Notes: generated from the sequence alone by a model not told the origin. Counted from the stretch's first letter, positions 18,306-27,233 are shown. The stretch is DNA of 64,000 bases from G965199725 sp965199725 (GCA_965199725.1 OZ241321.1:1240001-1304000), one strand, 5' to 3'. Numbers and translations: made by a program.

Positions 18306-18869
18306 TTATTTTTCCATTAATACCTTCAAGTTCTCCAAACCTACGGTGATCACGCTTTTAACTGTGTTGACAGCATCTTTATCACTTTGACCTTCTGGCG
18401 TAGGTGGGTTGCTCATAAATGAGCGGTAAAATTTGGCTTTCCATTTGACTTTTGATCCGCCATTAGCAGGCTCAACAGTTATCCATGCTTTGTATGTTGA
18501 AACAGGTAAGGTGAAGTAGGGCGTTTCCTGACCGTTAAACGTAATTGTTTTTACAACAGTCATATTGGTAATTTTGTAGGAAATCAACATATTGCTATCA
18601 TCGGTCGTTAATAGTTTTTCGGTGATAGTAGGGTTACCTTCAGATATCAATTCCAAGACGCGGACATTATCATCCTTTAATGTGGTGCTGACAATGGCAG
18701 GGTGCCAGATATGTAATCCGCCAAAATCCTTCACTACTGCCCAGACTTTTTCTGGTGGGCTGTTAATTATGACCTCTTCTATAACTTGTTGTCGTGTTGG
18801 ACCATGCGCTTTTGCAATAATAGGGACAGTAATCATTGTTGCAACAAGTAGACATAAAAGTCTTTTCAT
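18306..18869 (-). CDS. Exported SRPBCC protein, MxaD-like
   Basis: A 187-aa protein with a signal peptide (residues ~1-22, ending AKAHG) and a START/SRPBCC fold. The early part reads VIINSPPEKVWAVVKDFGG, then LHIWHPAIVS; the C-terminal helix closes the pocket. The order 'AHGPT' cleavage region, 'PPxKVW', 'DFGGLxxWHPA' is what I recall for MxaD, a periplasmic protein linked to methanol dehydrogenase electron transfer in methylotrophs. This resemblance is from memory and needs a profile search. A ribosome-binding site (CTGGAG) precedes ATG 18869 by 7 nt. It is the first gene of the unit with the beta-propeller protein and rsmJ. Confidence 0.8.
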   Translation of the reverse strand: MKRLLCLLVATMITVPIIAKAHGPTRQQVIEEVIINSPPEKVWAVVKDFGGLHIWHPAIVSTTLKDDNVRVLELISEGNPTITEKLLTTDDSNMLISYKITNMTVVKTITFNGQETPYFTLPVSTYKAWITVEPANGGSKVKWKAKFYRSFMSNPPTPEGQSDKDAVNTVKSVITVGLENLKVLMEK

Positions 18870-19044
18870 CGTTATTCTCCAGAATTTATCATCAATATAA
18901 TTTCAGGCCATTTTTTGGTAAGTGTACTCATTGAAAATAGCGTACACATTTTTACCTTGTTAGCGCAATGTTTTTCGTAAATAACATTTGACTTGAGGGG
19001 GCATAACATTGAAAATGCTAGAGATTAAGTTATTTTTTTAGCTA

Positions 19045-19860
19045 TTGGGGCTTGATGTGCATTTGATAAAAATCAGGGATTTGCACTTTTACCGTGGCGA
19101 TAAAGCGATCTTTAAAGGAGTTAATATAGATGTTTATCGTGGCAAGATCACTGCTATCATGGGGCCAAGCGGTACTGGCAAGACAACTTTATTGCGTCTG
19201 ATTGGTGGTCAGTTGCGTCCTGACAGGGGCATAATTGAAGTTGATGGTCGCAATATCCACGCTCTGTCGCGCTCAAAATTATATCAATTACGTAAGCGAA
19301 TGGGCATGTTATTTCAAAGTGGCGCGTTACTGACTGATTTGACCGTTTTTGATAATGTCGCTTTCCCGTTACGTGAACATACTGTATTGCCAGAGACTAT
19401 GATTCGCGATCTTGTTATATTAAAACTGCAGGCTGTGGGCTTGCGTTGTGCACGTCATCTGATGCCGAGTGAATTATCAGGTGGTATGGCTCGTCGCGTT
19501 GCCTTGGCTCGGGCTATTGTACTTGACCCAATGTTTGTTATGTACGATGAACCTTTTGCTGGGCAGGATCCAATATCCATGGGTACATTGGTCAATCTGA
19601 TTCATCGGATGAATGATACTATGGGTTTGACCAGTATTATTGTGTCTCATGATGTTAATGAGACTGCAGAGATAGCCGACAATATTTACCTGTTGTCTGA
19701 TGGCGAAGTGGTTGATAGTGGCTGCCCAGAAAATTTAAGACGTTCTTCGTCACCGTGGGTTAAGCAATTTATCCAAGGTCTGCCTGATGGCCCAGTACCA
19801 TTTCATTATTCAGGTAAAGACTTTAGGCAGGATTTATTTTCTCCAGAGGCACAGGCATGA
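19045..19860 (+). CDS. mlaF: Phospholipid ABC transporter ATP-binding protein MlaF
   Basis: ATPase of the Mla system, which maintains outer-membrane lipid asymmetry. In 271 aa it has Walker A GPSGTGKTT (~40-48), the Q-loop region MLFQSGALLTDLTVFDNVA, the signature LSGGMARRVALARA (~145), Walker B FVMYDEPFAGQDP and H-loop VSHDV. It also has the C-terminal extension (FIQGLPDGPVPFHY) that in E. coli MlaF contacts the neighbouring subunits. The start is uncertain: TTG 19045 is listed, and GTG 19057 is possible; no clear Shine-Dalgarno exists for either. It is the first of six closely packed genes mlaF-E-D-C-B-ibaG, with a 4-nt overlap into mlaE. Confidence 0.95.
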   Translation: MGLDVHLIKIRDLHFYRGDKAIFKGVNIDVYRGKITAIMGPSGTGKTTLLRLIGGQLRPDRGIIEVDGRNIHALSRSKLYQLRKRMGMLFQSGALLTDLTVFDNVAFPLREHTVLPETMIRDLVILKLQAVGLRCARHLMPSELSGGMARRVALARAIVLDPMFVMYDEPFAGQDPISMGTLVNLIHRMNDTMGLTSIIVSHDVNETAEIADNIYLLSDGEVVDSGCPENLRRSSSPWVKQFIQGLPDGPVPFHYSGKDFRQDLFSPEAQA

Positions 19861-20636
19861 TTGATACGATTCGTCAGCTTGGTCATTGGGGAGTGATGGT
19901 TGTTGAAAGATTGGGTCGTGCCCATCTGTTTTTATGGCAAGTATTAGCCTGTCTGCCAAGTTTGTTTTTTCGTTTCTCATTGGCTATTCAGCAATTATAC
20001 TCTATTGGTGTGTTATCTGTTTTTCTTATCCTGATATCTGGGTTATTTGTTGGTATGGTACTTGGTTTTCAGGGATATAACACGCTTGTTGATTTTGGTG
20101 CCGAAGAATCACTTGGTGCACTTGTGTCATTGTCGTTAGTGCGTGAGTTGGGGCCAGTGATGTCTGCATTGCTCTTTGCTGGACGAGCAGGGTCAGCGCT
20201 GACTGCTGAAATTGGCTTAATGAAAAGCACCGAGCAGTTATCTGGTATGGAAATGATAGCGATTGATCCTGTTGGCAGAGTGATTGCCCCACGTTTTTTG
20301 GCAGGTATTATTTCTGTACCATTATTGGCAGCTATTTTCAGTGCAATAGGTATCTATGGTGGATTTTTGATAGGACATGGTCTTTTGGGCGTTGATGAGG
20401 GTGTGTTTTGGTCGCAAATGCAGGCTAAAACTGACTGGTATCAAGATGTAGTCAATGGCCTTATTAAAAGCGCTGTGTTTGGTATTGTGGTAACTTGGAT
20501 TGCATTATTTGAAGGTTATGATACCACCCCTACTTCTGAAGGAGTGGGCAGGGCAACGACACGCACAGTAGTATATTCAGCGTTTGCTATATTATGTTTA
20601 GATTTTATATTAACTGCACTGATGTTTGGGGGATGA
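19857..20636 (+). CDS. mlaE: Phospholipid ABC transporter permease MlaE
   Basis: Integral inner-membrane permease of the MlaFEDB complex, 259 aa. It has the usual interfacial N-terminal helix and about five membrane segments. Family motifs are visible: FVGMVLGFQGYNTLVDFGAEESLG, the strongly conserved LVRELGPVMSALLFAGRAGSALTAEIG, and the cytoplasmic coupling segment STEQLSGMEMIAIDP (each longer stretch quoted only in its key part: RELGPV, GRxGSAxTAE, EQLxxMEMxxxDP). It overlaps mlaF by 4 nt, and mlaD begins 4 nt after its stop. Confidence 0.95.
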   Translation: MIDTIRQLGHWGVMVVERLGRAHLFLWQVLACLPSLFFRFSLAIQQLYSIGVLSVFLILISGLFVGMVLGFQGYNTLVDFGAEESLGALVSLSLVRELGPVMSALLFAGRAGSALTAEIGLMKSTEQLSGMEMIAIDPVGRVIAPRFLAGIISVPLLAAIFSAIGIYGGFLIGHGLLGVDEGVFWSQMQAKTDWYQDVVNGLIKSAVFGIVVTWIALFEGYDTTPTSEGVGRATTRTVVYSAFAILCLDFILTALMFGG

Positions 20637-20640
20637 GCAG

Positions 20641-21105
20641 ATGAGGCAAGGTAAAAATACTGAAATTACTGTTGGCATGTTTATTCTTGTTGGTCTGGCA
20701 GCATTGTTTTTTTTAGCAATGAAAGTGAGTAATTTAGCGGAGTTTACCGACGAAACGGGTTATAAGGTGGTTGCTGAGTTTGAGAATGTTGGTGGCTTAA
20801 AGGTACGATCTCCAGTAACTATGGCTGGTGTCAGAGTGGGCCGGGTTGATAGCGTAACACTGGATGCGGACACTTATAATGCCAAAGTAACCTTAAATCT
20901 ATACGATGAATTTGCTAATATTCCCACTGATACCACCGCCAGTATTTTTACCGCAGGTTTGCTAGGCGAGCAGTATATTGGCTTGGAGGCAGGCGCTGAA
21001 GATGAATTTTTGCAGGATGGCGATGTTTTAATTTTAACGCAACCAGCAGTTGTATTGGAGCAGGTTATCAGTCAGTTCTTGTTTAGCAAGGCAGAGGGTC
21101 AGTAA
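20641..21105 (+). CDS. mlaD: Phospholipid-binding MCE protein MlaD
   Basis: Inner-membrane-anchored MCE-domain protein that forms the hexameric periplasmic lipid channel of MlaFEDB. It is 154 aa. The N-terminal membrane helix (~10-28) is followed by the MCE domain with FENVGGLKVRSPVTMAGVRV and LLGEQYIGLEAG, ending in the hydrophobic pore segment VVLEQVISQFLF. ATG 20641 is chosen because GGGGGA lies ~7 nt upstream; the in-frame TTG at 20626 lies inside mlaE and would add only five residues. Slightly shorter than E. coli MlaD (183 aa), which carries an extra tail. Confidence 0.94.
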   Translation: MRQGKNTEITVGMFILVGLAALFFLAMKVSNLAEFTDETGYKVVAEFENVGGLKVRSPVTMAGVRVGRVDSVTLDADTYNAKVTLNLYDEFANIPTDTTASIFTAGLLGEQYIGLEAGAEDEFLQDGDVLILTQPAVVLEQVISQFLFSKAEGQ

Positions 21106-21111
21106 ATAATA

Positions 21112-21744
21112 ATGATAGTTCAGCGAGTTAAAGCTAAAGTAGCGATTTTAGGTGTGTTGTTCATTATGTTCAGCGGCCAGGGTCAGACTGCTCAGATCAG
21201 TGAACCACAGTTGTTAGTTCAACATGTTACTGAAAGCATGTTAAAGGCATTACAGCAGAACAAAGATCAGTTGGAAAATAATCCCAATTTAATTTATTCT
21301 CTGGTCAGAGAAATCATTCTGCCTAATTTTGATTTTCATAAAATGGCTAAGTTAGCGCTGGGCAAAAATTGGCGGACAGCCAATAAAGCTCAACGAGAAA
21401 AATTTACCCATGAATTTCAGTTTCTGTTAGTGCGTACTTATTCAACAGCTATGATCGAATATAGCGATCAGGATATTAGGTTGCTACCGTTTCATGATGA
21501 CGTAAGTAAAAAGAAAGTCAAAGTGGCAATAGAAATATTGCAATCTAGTAGCCCATCTATCCAGATGTCTTTTTCCATATACCTTGACAAGTATGATACA
21601 TGGAAAGTATATGACGTTAAAATTGATGGTATTAGTCTTGTGGTTAATTACCGCTCTGTATTTACTAAGAAAATTCGTGATGGTGGTATGGATAAACTGA
21701 TTGCTGATCTTGTCAGTAAGAATCGCACAGCAAAAGACATATGA
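21112..21744 (+). CDS. mlaC: Periplasmic phospholipid carrier MlaC
   Basis: Soluble periplasmic shuttle between the MlaA complex at the outer membrane and MlaFEDB at the inner membrane. The 210-aa precursor begins with a signal peptide (~residues 1-25). The mature part has the family features: an ILPNFDFHKMAKLALGKNWR region, the KFTHEFQFLLVRTYSTAM helix, and a late strand DVKIDGISLVVNYRSVF. It starts 6 nt after mlaD and overlaps mlaB by 4 nt (ATGA). Confidence 0.94.
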   Translation: MIVQRVKAKVAILGVLFIMFSGQGQTAQISEPQLLVQHVTESMLKALQQNKDQLENNPNLIYSLVREIILPNFDFHKMAKLALGKNWRTANKAQREKFTHEFQFLLVRTYSTAMIEYSDQDIRLLPFHDDVSKKKVKVAIEILQSSSPSIQMSFSIYLDKYDTWKVYDVKIDGISLVVNYRSVFTKKIRDGGMDKLIADLVSKNRTAKDI

Positions 21745-22043
21745 GCAATTCTTATTCCTTGAATCTTGATGCTGATAATGTGCTTCATGTTGGCGGATCA
21801 TTGACTTTTGCAACAGTGAATGATGTGTTATGTCAAGCGGAACCGTTACTAACAAACGTTGCAACATTTGATATTGACTTGATTGGCGTAACCTTAAGTG
21901 ATAGTGCTGGTGTTGCTTTATTGGTCCACTGGATGCGTGATGCTGGACAGTATAATAAAGATATTGTTTTTCGCAATATTCCTGCTCAGATCTTGGCAAT
22001 AGCCAATGCCAGTGATTTAGATACCTTGTTGCCAGTAGCGTGA
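21741..22043 (+). CDS. mlaB: STAS-domain protein MlaB
   Basis: A 100-aa cytoplasmic STAS-domain subunit that binds MlaF and stabilises the MlaFEDB transporter. The fold is recognisable from the N-terminal strands (LHVGGSLTFATVNDVL) and the central DLIGVTLSDSAGVALLVHWM, in which the S-D-S-A-G loop is the STAS signature and carries the conserved serine/threonine position. It overlaps mlaC by 4 nt at its start and meets ibaG at its end, so it is coupled within the operon. Confidence 0.9.
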   Translation: MSNSYSLNLDADNVLHVGGSLTFATVNDVLCQAEPLLTNVATFDIDLIGVTLSDSAGVALLVHWMRDAGQYNKDIVFRNIPAQILAIANASDLDTLLPVA

Positions 22044-22045
22044 TA

Positions 22046-22267
22046 ATGGATGCCTTGACAATAAAACAATTAATTGAAGTAGGATTACCTGATGCAAAAG
22101 TTGAGGTCTGGGGTGATGATGGTCAGCATTTTGATGCCAGGGTAGCAAGCTCTTCTTTTAAAGGTAAGACAATTGTTGAGCAACATCGAATGGTTTATGC
22201 AACCTTAGGGGATAGTTTCAAAGATGCGCTACATGCCTTATCGCTAACCACATTACTGCCTGAATAG
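22046..22267 (+). CDS. ibaG: BolA-family protein IbaG
   Basis: A small (73 aa) BolA-fold protein; IbaG proteins interact with monothiol glutaredoxins and iron-sulfur carriers and affect acid tolerance. The sequence has the strand VEVWGDDGQHFDARV and the C-terminal helix-strand with QHRMVYATLGD and an ALSL ending. ATG 22046 is taken as start; the GTG at 22040, overlapping the mlaB stop, is an alternative adding two residues. Location between mlaB and murA is conserved in gammaproteobacteria. Confidence 0.88.
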   Translation: MDALTIKQLIEVGLPDAKVEVWGDDGQHFDARVASSSFKGKTIVEQHRMVYATLGDSFKDALHALSLTTLLPE

Positions 22268-22299
22268 AATAATCCAGATGGGTGGCATGATTTGCAATA

Positions 22300-23586
22300 A
22301 TGGATAAATTAATTATTAATGGTGGTGTTGCGCTTGCTGGCGAAATCCGTGTTTCTGGCGCTAAAAATGCTGCACTACCTATTCTAATTGGTACATTGTT
22401 GGCTGATTCGCCGGTGCGCGTTGGTAACATACCTCATCTTCATGATATTACAACAACCTTGGAATTATTGGGGCGGATGGGCGTGTCTGTAACGCTTGAT
22501 GAGCATTCGGGTGTCATCATTGATCCATTGACATTGACTGAGACAACAGCACCCTATGACTTAGTAAAAACGATGCGAGCTTCTATATTGGTGCTGGGTC
22601 CTTTATTAGCGAAATTTGGTAAAGCCTATGTTTCTCTCCCTGGCGGTTGTGCTATTGGTTCTCGTCCTGTTGATCTGCATTTGCGCGGTTTGGAACAGAT
22701 GGGCGCGCAGATAAAAGTGGAAAATGGCTACATTAGTGCAACTGATGGTGGTGGACTAAAAGGGGCACATGTCTTTTTAAGTCAGGTGACAGTGACTGGC
22801 ACTGAAAATCTGATGATGGCAGCAACGCTGGCTGAGGGTAGAACCATTATAGAAAATGCGGCACGTGAGCCCGAGGTAGTTGATCTGGCAAATTATCTTA
22901 GCAAAATGGGCGCAAACATCAGCGGTATTGGTACTTCAAAACTTGAAATTGAGGGCGCTAAAACACTGCAGGGAATAGACTATGACATTGTGTCAGATAG
23001 GATTGAAGCAGGTACTTATTTAACAGCAGCAGCAATTACCCATGGTAAGATAAAGTTGAAAGATACTAATGCAAAAGTCTTGGGATCAGTATTGGAAAAA
23101 TTGCAGGAAGCGGGGGCTGATATTTCGACAGGTAGTAATTGGATTTCGTTGGATATGCAAGATAAGCAGATTAAGGCAGTTGATATTCAAACTGCGCCCT
23201 ATCCCGCATTTCCAACCGATATGCAAGCACAGTTTACTGTACTGAATAGCATTGCTGAAGGGCAATCGACAATCGTTGAAACTGTGTTTGAGAATCGTTT
23301 TATGCACATACAGGAAATGCAGAGAATGGGTGCCGACTTGCAAGTCCATGGCAATACCGTGGTATGCAATGGTTGTAATAAATTAACGGCTGCACCAGTT
23401 ATGGCAACTGATTTACGTGCTTCAGCAAGTTTGGTGTTGATGGCGTTAGTAGCAGAGGGTGAGACCAGTGTTGAGCGTATCTATCACATTGATCGTGGCT
23501 ATGAGTGCATTGAAGAAAAATTGCAGCAATTAGGAGCAAAAATTCGCCGAATTCCAGGTTATTCAGCGAATGAGCAGCATGAATGA
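22300..23586 (+). CDS. murA: UDP-N-acetylglucosamine 1-carboxyvinyltransferase MurA
   Basis: First committed enzyme of peptidoglycan synthesis: transfers enolpyruvate from PEP to UDP-GlcNAc in the cytoplasm. The length of 428 aa is normal. Conserved parts include GEIRVSGAKNAALPIL near the N-terminus (with the catalytic Lys), PGGCAIGSRPVDLHL with the fosfomycin-target Cys at 117, and AYPAFPTDMQAQ containing the catalytic Asp region. Since Cys is present rather than Asp, fosfomycin binding would be expected. It overlaps hisG by up to 17 nt. Confidence 0.96.
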   Translation: MDKLIINGGVALAGEIRVSGAKNAALPILIGTLLADSPVRVGNIPHLHDITTTLELLGRMGVSVTLDEHSGVIIDPLTLTETTAPYDLVKTMRASILVLGPLLAKFGKAYVSLPGGCAIGSRPVDLHLRGLEQMGAQIKVENGYISATDGGGLKGAHVFLSQVTVTGTENLMMAATLAEGRTIIENAAREPEVVDLANYLSKMGANISGIGTSKLEIEGAKTLQGIDYDIVSDRIEAGTYLTAAAITHGKIKLKDTNAKVLGSVLEKLQEAGADISTGSNWISLDMQDKQIKAVDIQTAPYPAFPTDMQAQFTVLNSIAEGQSTIVETVFENRFMHIQEMQRMGADLQVHGNTVVCNGCNKLTAAPVMATDLRASASLVLMALVAEGETSVERIYHIDRGYECIEEKLQQLGAKIRRIPGYSANEQHE

Positions 23587-24211
23587 TACCCTAACATTAG
23601 CATTATCTACAGGGCGCATATTTAACGAGACACTACCGCTTTTATATGGCGCCGGTATTACAATATTTGATGATGTGAACATCAGTCGCAAACTCATTTT
23701 GGCGACTAATCAAAGCGATATACGTATCATTATTGTACGTCCATTGGATGTGCCAACCTATGTCGAATATGGTGGTGCTGATCTTGGTGTAGCTGGCAAA
23801 GACGTGTTGCTTGAAAATCCAGATGCACAGATATATGAGCCAGTTGATTTACAAATTTCCCGTTGCCGACTGATGACCGCAGGGCGAGACAAGCAGATGA
23901 ATCAAACAGGGCGTCTGAAGGTAGCAACCAAGTTTGTTGAAAGCGCCCGCCGATTTTATGCTGAGCGGGGTCAGCAGGTTGATATTATTAAACTGTATGG
24001 CTCAATGGAATTGGCACCATTAGTAGGAATGGCCGATAGAATTGTTGATGTGGTTAATACTGGCAATACCTTACTTGCTAATGGTTTGGTGCCTATAGAT
24101 CATATTGCTGATATTAGTGCACGATTGATAGTTAACAAAGCAGCAATGAAAATGAAGCATCGCCAAATACAGCAGTTTATTAATAGGCTGTGTGAGCAAG
24201 TCAAAACGTGA
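23570..24211 (+). CDS. hisG: ATP phosphoribosyltransferase, short form HisG(S)
   Basis: First enzyme of histidine biosynthesis (ATP + PRPP). At 213 aa it is the short form, lacking the C-terminal regulatory ACT-like domain. Short HisG normally works as a hetero-octamer with HisZ, which is not in this window. Conserved segments: LALSTGRIFNETLPLL, the RPLDVPTYVEYGGADLGVAGKD stretch (key part YVEYGGADLG) and the PRPP-binding IVDVVNTGNTLLANGL. Two starts are possible, ATG 23570 and ATG 23579, both inside the 3' end of murA. It overlaps hisD at its end. Confidence 0.94.
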   Translation: MSSMNDTLTLALSTGRIFNETLPLLYGAGITIFDDVNISRKLILATNQSDIRIIIVRPLDVPTYVEYGGADLGVAGKDVLLENPDAQIYEPVDLQISRCRLMTAGRDKQMNQTGRLKVATKFVESARRFYAERGQQVDIIKLYGSMELAPLVGMADRIVDVVNTGNTLLANGLVPIDHIADISARLIVNKAAMKMKHRQIQQFINRLCEQVKT

Positions 24212-25517
24212 TGCAATGATCGGAATTAAACACTTACATAGCAGTGATACTGATTTCTGGTCGCAATTAAAGGCAATATTGGCTTGGGGCGAGACAGCAG
24301 AAAATACTGTGGCTGACACTGTTAAAGATATTCTTTTACAGGTTAAGACAAAAGGTGATGAGGCTGTTTTAGCGTTTAGTCGCCAGTTTGATCTTGTTAC
24401 AGCGCACACCATAGAAGATTTAGTCATACCGATCTCTGAAGCGCAAACAGCATTGACATCTATTTCTCAGCAAAAGCGCGACGCATTGCAGGCAGCAGCA
24501 GACAGAATCAAATGCTATCATCAGCATCAAATGCAGGAATCCTGGACCTATACTGAACCTGATGGTACGTTATTAGGTCAGCAGGTGACAGCATTGGATC
24601 GGGTTGGTTTGTATGTGCCGGGTGGTAAAGCGGCATACCCTTCTTCAGTATTAATGAATGCAATCCCGGCCAAGGTAGCTGGCGTGGACGAATTGGTTAT
24701 GGTTGTACCGACGCCAGAAGGTGATATGAACGAGATGGTGTTGGCCGCTGCGGCTATTGCTGGCGTGGATCATATTTTTGCGATTGGTGGTGCGCAAGCA
24801 ATAGCAGCATTGGCTTATGGCACTGATACAGTTCCACAAGTTGATAAAATTGTCGGACCGGGTAATATCTATGTAGCAACTGCCAAGACAATGGTGTTTG
24901 GCATTGTTGGTATTGATATGATTGCTGGTCCATCTGAAATTCTTGTTATTTGTGATGGTAATACTAATCCAGAGTGGATAGCAATGGATTTATTTTCTCA
25001 GGCAGAGCATGATGAAAATGCCCAATCTATTTTAATTTCACCTGACAAGCAGTTTTTAAAGGAGGTACATAAAGCCGCTGATAAATTATTGCCAACAATG
25101 GAACGTGAAGCAACTATAAAGACATCGTTGACTGCGCGTGGTGCATTTATTCAGGTTCGAGATTTGGATGAGGCGGTGATGATCAGTAACTTTATTGCCC
25201 CTGAACACCTAGAGTTATCTGTTGCAGATCCGCTTGCAATGGCAAAAAAAATAAATCATGCTGGCGCTATTTTCATGGGACGATATACTGCTGAGGCATT
25301 GGGTGATTATTGTGCTGGTCCAAACCACGTATTGCCAACATCACGTACAGCCCGTTTCAGTTCACCACTTGGCGTTTATGACTTTCAGAAGCGTTCGAGT
25401 TTGATTTATGTTTCCCGACATGGCGCACAGCATTTAGGTCGCGTTGCTTCAGTATTATCGAGGGGTGAAGGGTTAACCGCCCATGCTCGTTCAGCCGAAT
25501 ATAGGCTTGAGGATTGA
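24192..25517 (+). CDS. hisD: Histidinol dehydrogenase
   Basis: Zn-dependent NAD enzyme that oxidises histidinol to histidine in two steps. 441 aa with typical motifs: VGLYVPGGKAAYPSSVLMNA, KIVGPGNIYVATAK, IAGPSEILVI, the zinc-binding FSQAEHDENAQS, the catalytic APEHLEL (Glu-His), and GPNHVLPTSRTARFSSPLGV near the C-terminus. The start is either GTG 24192 (20-nt overlap with hisG) or ATG 24216, which would begin at MIGIKHL; neither has a strong ribosome-binding site. hisC follows 7 nt after its stop. Confidence 0.95.
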   Translation: MSKSKRDAMIGIKHLHSSDTDFWSQLKAILAWGETAENTVADTVKDILLQVKTKGDEAVLAFSRQFDLVTAHTIEDLVIPISEAQTALTSISQQKRDALQAAADRIKCYHQHQMQESWTYTEPDGTLLGQQVTALDRVGLYVPGGKAAYPSSVLMNAIPAKVAGVDELVMVVPTPEGDMNEMVLAAAAIAGVDHIFAIGGAQAIAALAYGTDTVPQVDKIVGPGNIYVATAKTMVFGIVGIDMIAGPSEILVICDGNTNPEWIAMDLFSQAEHDENAQSILISPDKQFLKEVHKAADKLLPTMEREATIKTSLTARGAFIQVRDLDEAVMISNFIAPEHLELSVADPLAMAKKINHAGAIFMGRYTAEALGDYCAGPNHVLPTSRTARFSSPLGVYDFQKRSSLIYVSRHGAQHLGRVASVLSRGEGLTAHARSAEYRLED

Positions 25518-25524
25518 AAGTTAG

Positions 25525-26583
25525 ATGAGTCGTTTTTGGAGTCCAGTTATCCATACCCTGGAACCCTATATCTCTGGAGAACAAACGAAATCTGCTGACG
25601 CTATTAAATTAAATACCAATGAAAATGCTTATGGGCCATCACCAAAGGTGTTGGCAGCAATTAAAGCAGGCGTAAGTGATACGCTGCGTCTATATCCTGA
25701 TCCCAACGCAACCGAACTTAAACAAACTATTGCACGCTATTACCAGATAGACCAAGATCAGGTGTTTGCAGGCAATGGCTCAGATGAAGTATTGGCACAT
25801 GTATTTCGAGCACTATTTTGTCATCAGTCTCCATTATTTTTCCCTGATGTTACTTACAGTTTTTATGCAGTATATTGCAGGTTATATCAGATAAATTATC
25901 GTACCATTGCGTTAACTGATAAGTTGGCAATTAATATTAGCGATTATGACTACGCCAACGGCGGGATTATTCTGGCTAATCCAAATGCACCTACCGGATC
26001 CTTATTACCATTAGAGAGCATTGATAAGTTACTACGCAGCAATACTGAATCGGTGGTGGTGATTGATGAGGCTTATATTGATTTTGGCGGTAACAGTGCT
26101 ATTAGTCTGATTAATAACTATGACAACTTGTTAGTAGTGCAGAGCCTGTCAAAATCAAGGTCGCTTGCTGGAATGCGTATCGGTTTTGCTGTGGGGCACA
26201 CTGATCTTATTGCGGCACTTTCGAGGGTAAAAGATAGTTTTAATTCCTATCCACTGAGTAGTTTAGCACTTAATGCTGCTGTAGCGGCATTTTTAGATCA
26301 GGATTATTTTGATGAGACCTGCCAGAAAATTATTCATAGTCGCAATTATATGATTGCAGAATTGGCATCTATGGGGTTTGAAGTATTGCCTTCAGCAGCA
26401 AACTTTATTTTTGTCAGACACCCGCGCCATGATGCAGCCCACTTGTTAGTCAGTTTACGCAAACAGGGTATTATTGTCCGTCATTTTAGTGATGACAGAA
26501 TCAACCAGTATTTGCGTATTACAATTGGTCAGACTGGAGAAAACCAAAAGCTATTAGCCGCTATGGATATCTTGATTGACTAA
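25525..26583 (+). CDS. hisC: Histidinol-phosphate aminotransferase
   Basis: PLP-dependent class I/II aminotransferase, 352 aa, converting imidazole-acetol phosphate to histidinol phosphate. Visible motifs: KLNTNENAYGPSPKV near the N-terminus, FAGNGSDEVL, NPNAPTGSLLP, VVIDEAYIDFGG (PLP-ring Asp), QSLSKSRSLAGMRIGFAVG with the Schiff-base Lys, and the C-terminal YLRITIGQTGEN with the substrate-carboxylate Arg. It is the last gene of the murA-hisG-hisD-hisC group and overlaps the converging hypothetical gene by 4 nt. Confidence 0.95.
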   Translation: MSRFWSPVIHTLEPYISGEQTKSADAIKLNTNENAYGPSPKVLAAIKAGVSDTLRLYPDPNATELKQTIARYYQIDQDQVFAGNGSDEVLAHVFRALFCHQSPLFFPDVTYSFYAVYCRLYQINYRTIALTDKLAINISDYDYANGGIILANPNAPTGSLLPLESIDKLLRSNTESVVVIDEAYIDFGGNSAISLINNYDNLLVVQSLSKSRSLAGMRIGFAVGHTDLIAALSRVKDSFNSYPLSSLALNAAVAAFLDQDYFDETCQKIIHSRNYMIAELASMGFEVLPSAANFIFVRHPRHDAAHLLVSLRKQGIIVRHFSDDRINQYLRITIGQTGENQKLLAAMDILID

Positions 26584-27233
26584 GGCACATTTTCTTCAGT
26601 AAGAATTGTTTTAAAATGCATCAGCTCAATCTCATACTGTTTTTTACGTTTGCCCATTTCTGATTTTAATTGGTCAATAACAGATTGGTTATTGGCTATT
26701 TCCCGTGCAGTCTTTTGTAGCATTTTTTTCAGGTTATCGCTGATTTTTCCACTATTTATCAGTCGTTGCTCTGAAGCTTTATTTTGCAATATGCGGTAAT
26801 TTTGTTTCCCTCTTTCCAAGAGTAGCGTCACTTTGTCAATCTGTATCTGGCGATTTTCCAAATCAATATTGCGTTGATCAATAAGCCCTTCTTCTGATCC
26901 ATAGATAGCTACTAGTTTTTGGATTTGCATTATCTGTTTCTCTACCTTTGCAGACAGTAATGACTTGTCTTTGTGCTCCTTTTTGGTTGTAGAGGCTTGT
27001 TCTACTAACTGCTCGTCTATCAATGGCGGAAAGCTTTTTATAACGCGTAAAGATTTGCTATCAAGTATTTGGTAACCTGTTTTAACTACACCTGCAGGAA
27101 GCGATTGACTAATAACTGTTACACCATTATCTGAAAAACGAAATAATTGCCCAGCATTTACTGATGAATTGATAAAGAACAGCAACAAAATGACTGATGC
27201 AATATTCATATCTATTTGCACTATATTTGGCAT
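26580..27233 (-). CDS. Exported coiled-coil hypothetical protein
   Basis: An unrecognised 217-aa protein. A signal-like hydrophobic segment lies at residues ~10-27 (ATG at residue 9, 27209, may be the true start, giving a cleaner signal peptide ending NAG). Next comes a short beta-rich part with QLFRFSDNGVTVISQSLP, resembling the DUF4124 type of periplasmic N-terminal domain (YRWxDxxGxxxxS). From ~85 on it is highly charged and almost entirely helical, with coiled-coil character to the end. A periplasmic or envelope-associated helical protein is likely; no function can be assigned. It converges with hisC and lies just upstream of the end of glnS. Confidence 0.65.
   Translation of the reverse strand: MPNIVQIDMNIASVILLLFFINSSVNAGQLFRFSDNGVTVISQSLPAGVVKTGYQILDSKSLRVIKSFPPLIDEQLVEQASTTKKEHKDKSLLSAKVEKQIMQIQKLVAIYGSEEGLIDQRNIDLENRQIQIDKVTLLLERGKQNYRILQNKASEQRLINSGKISDNLKKMLQKTAREIANNQSVIDQLKSEMGKRKKQYEIELMHFKTILTEENVP

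Noticed and set aside
10778..18935. Shared 11-bp word CAATGAGTACA near 10780 and (inverted) near 18925
   Set aside because: A single pair of short matches in 64 kb is expected by chance and has no context linking the sites.
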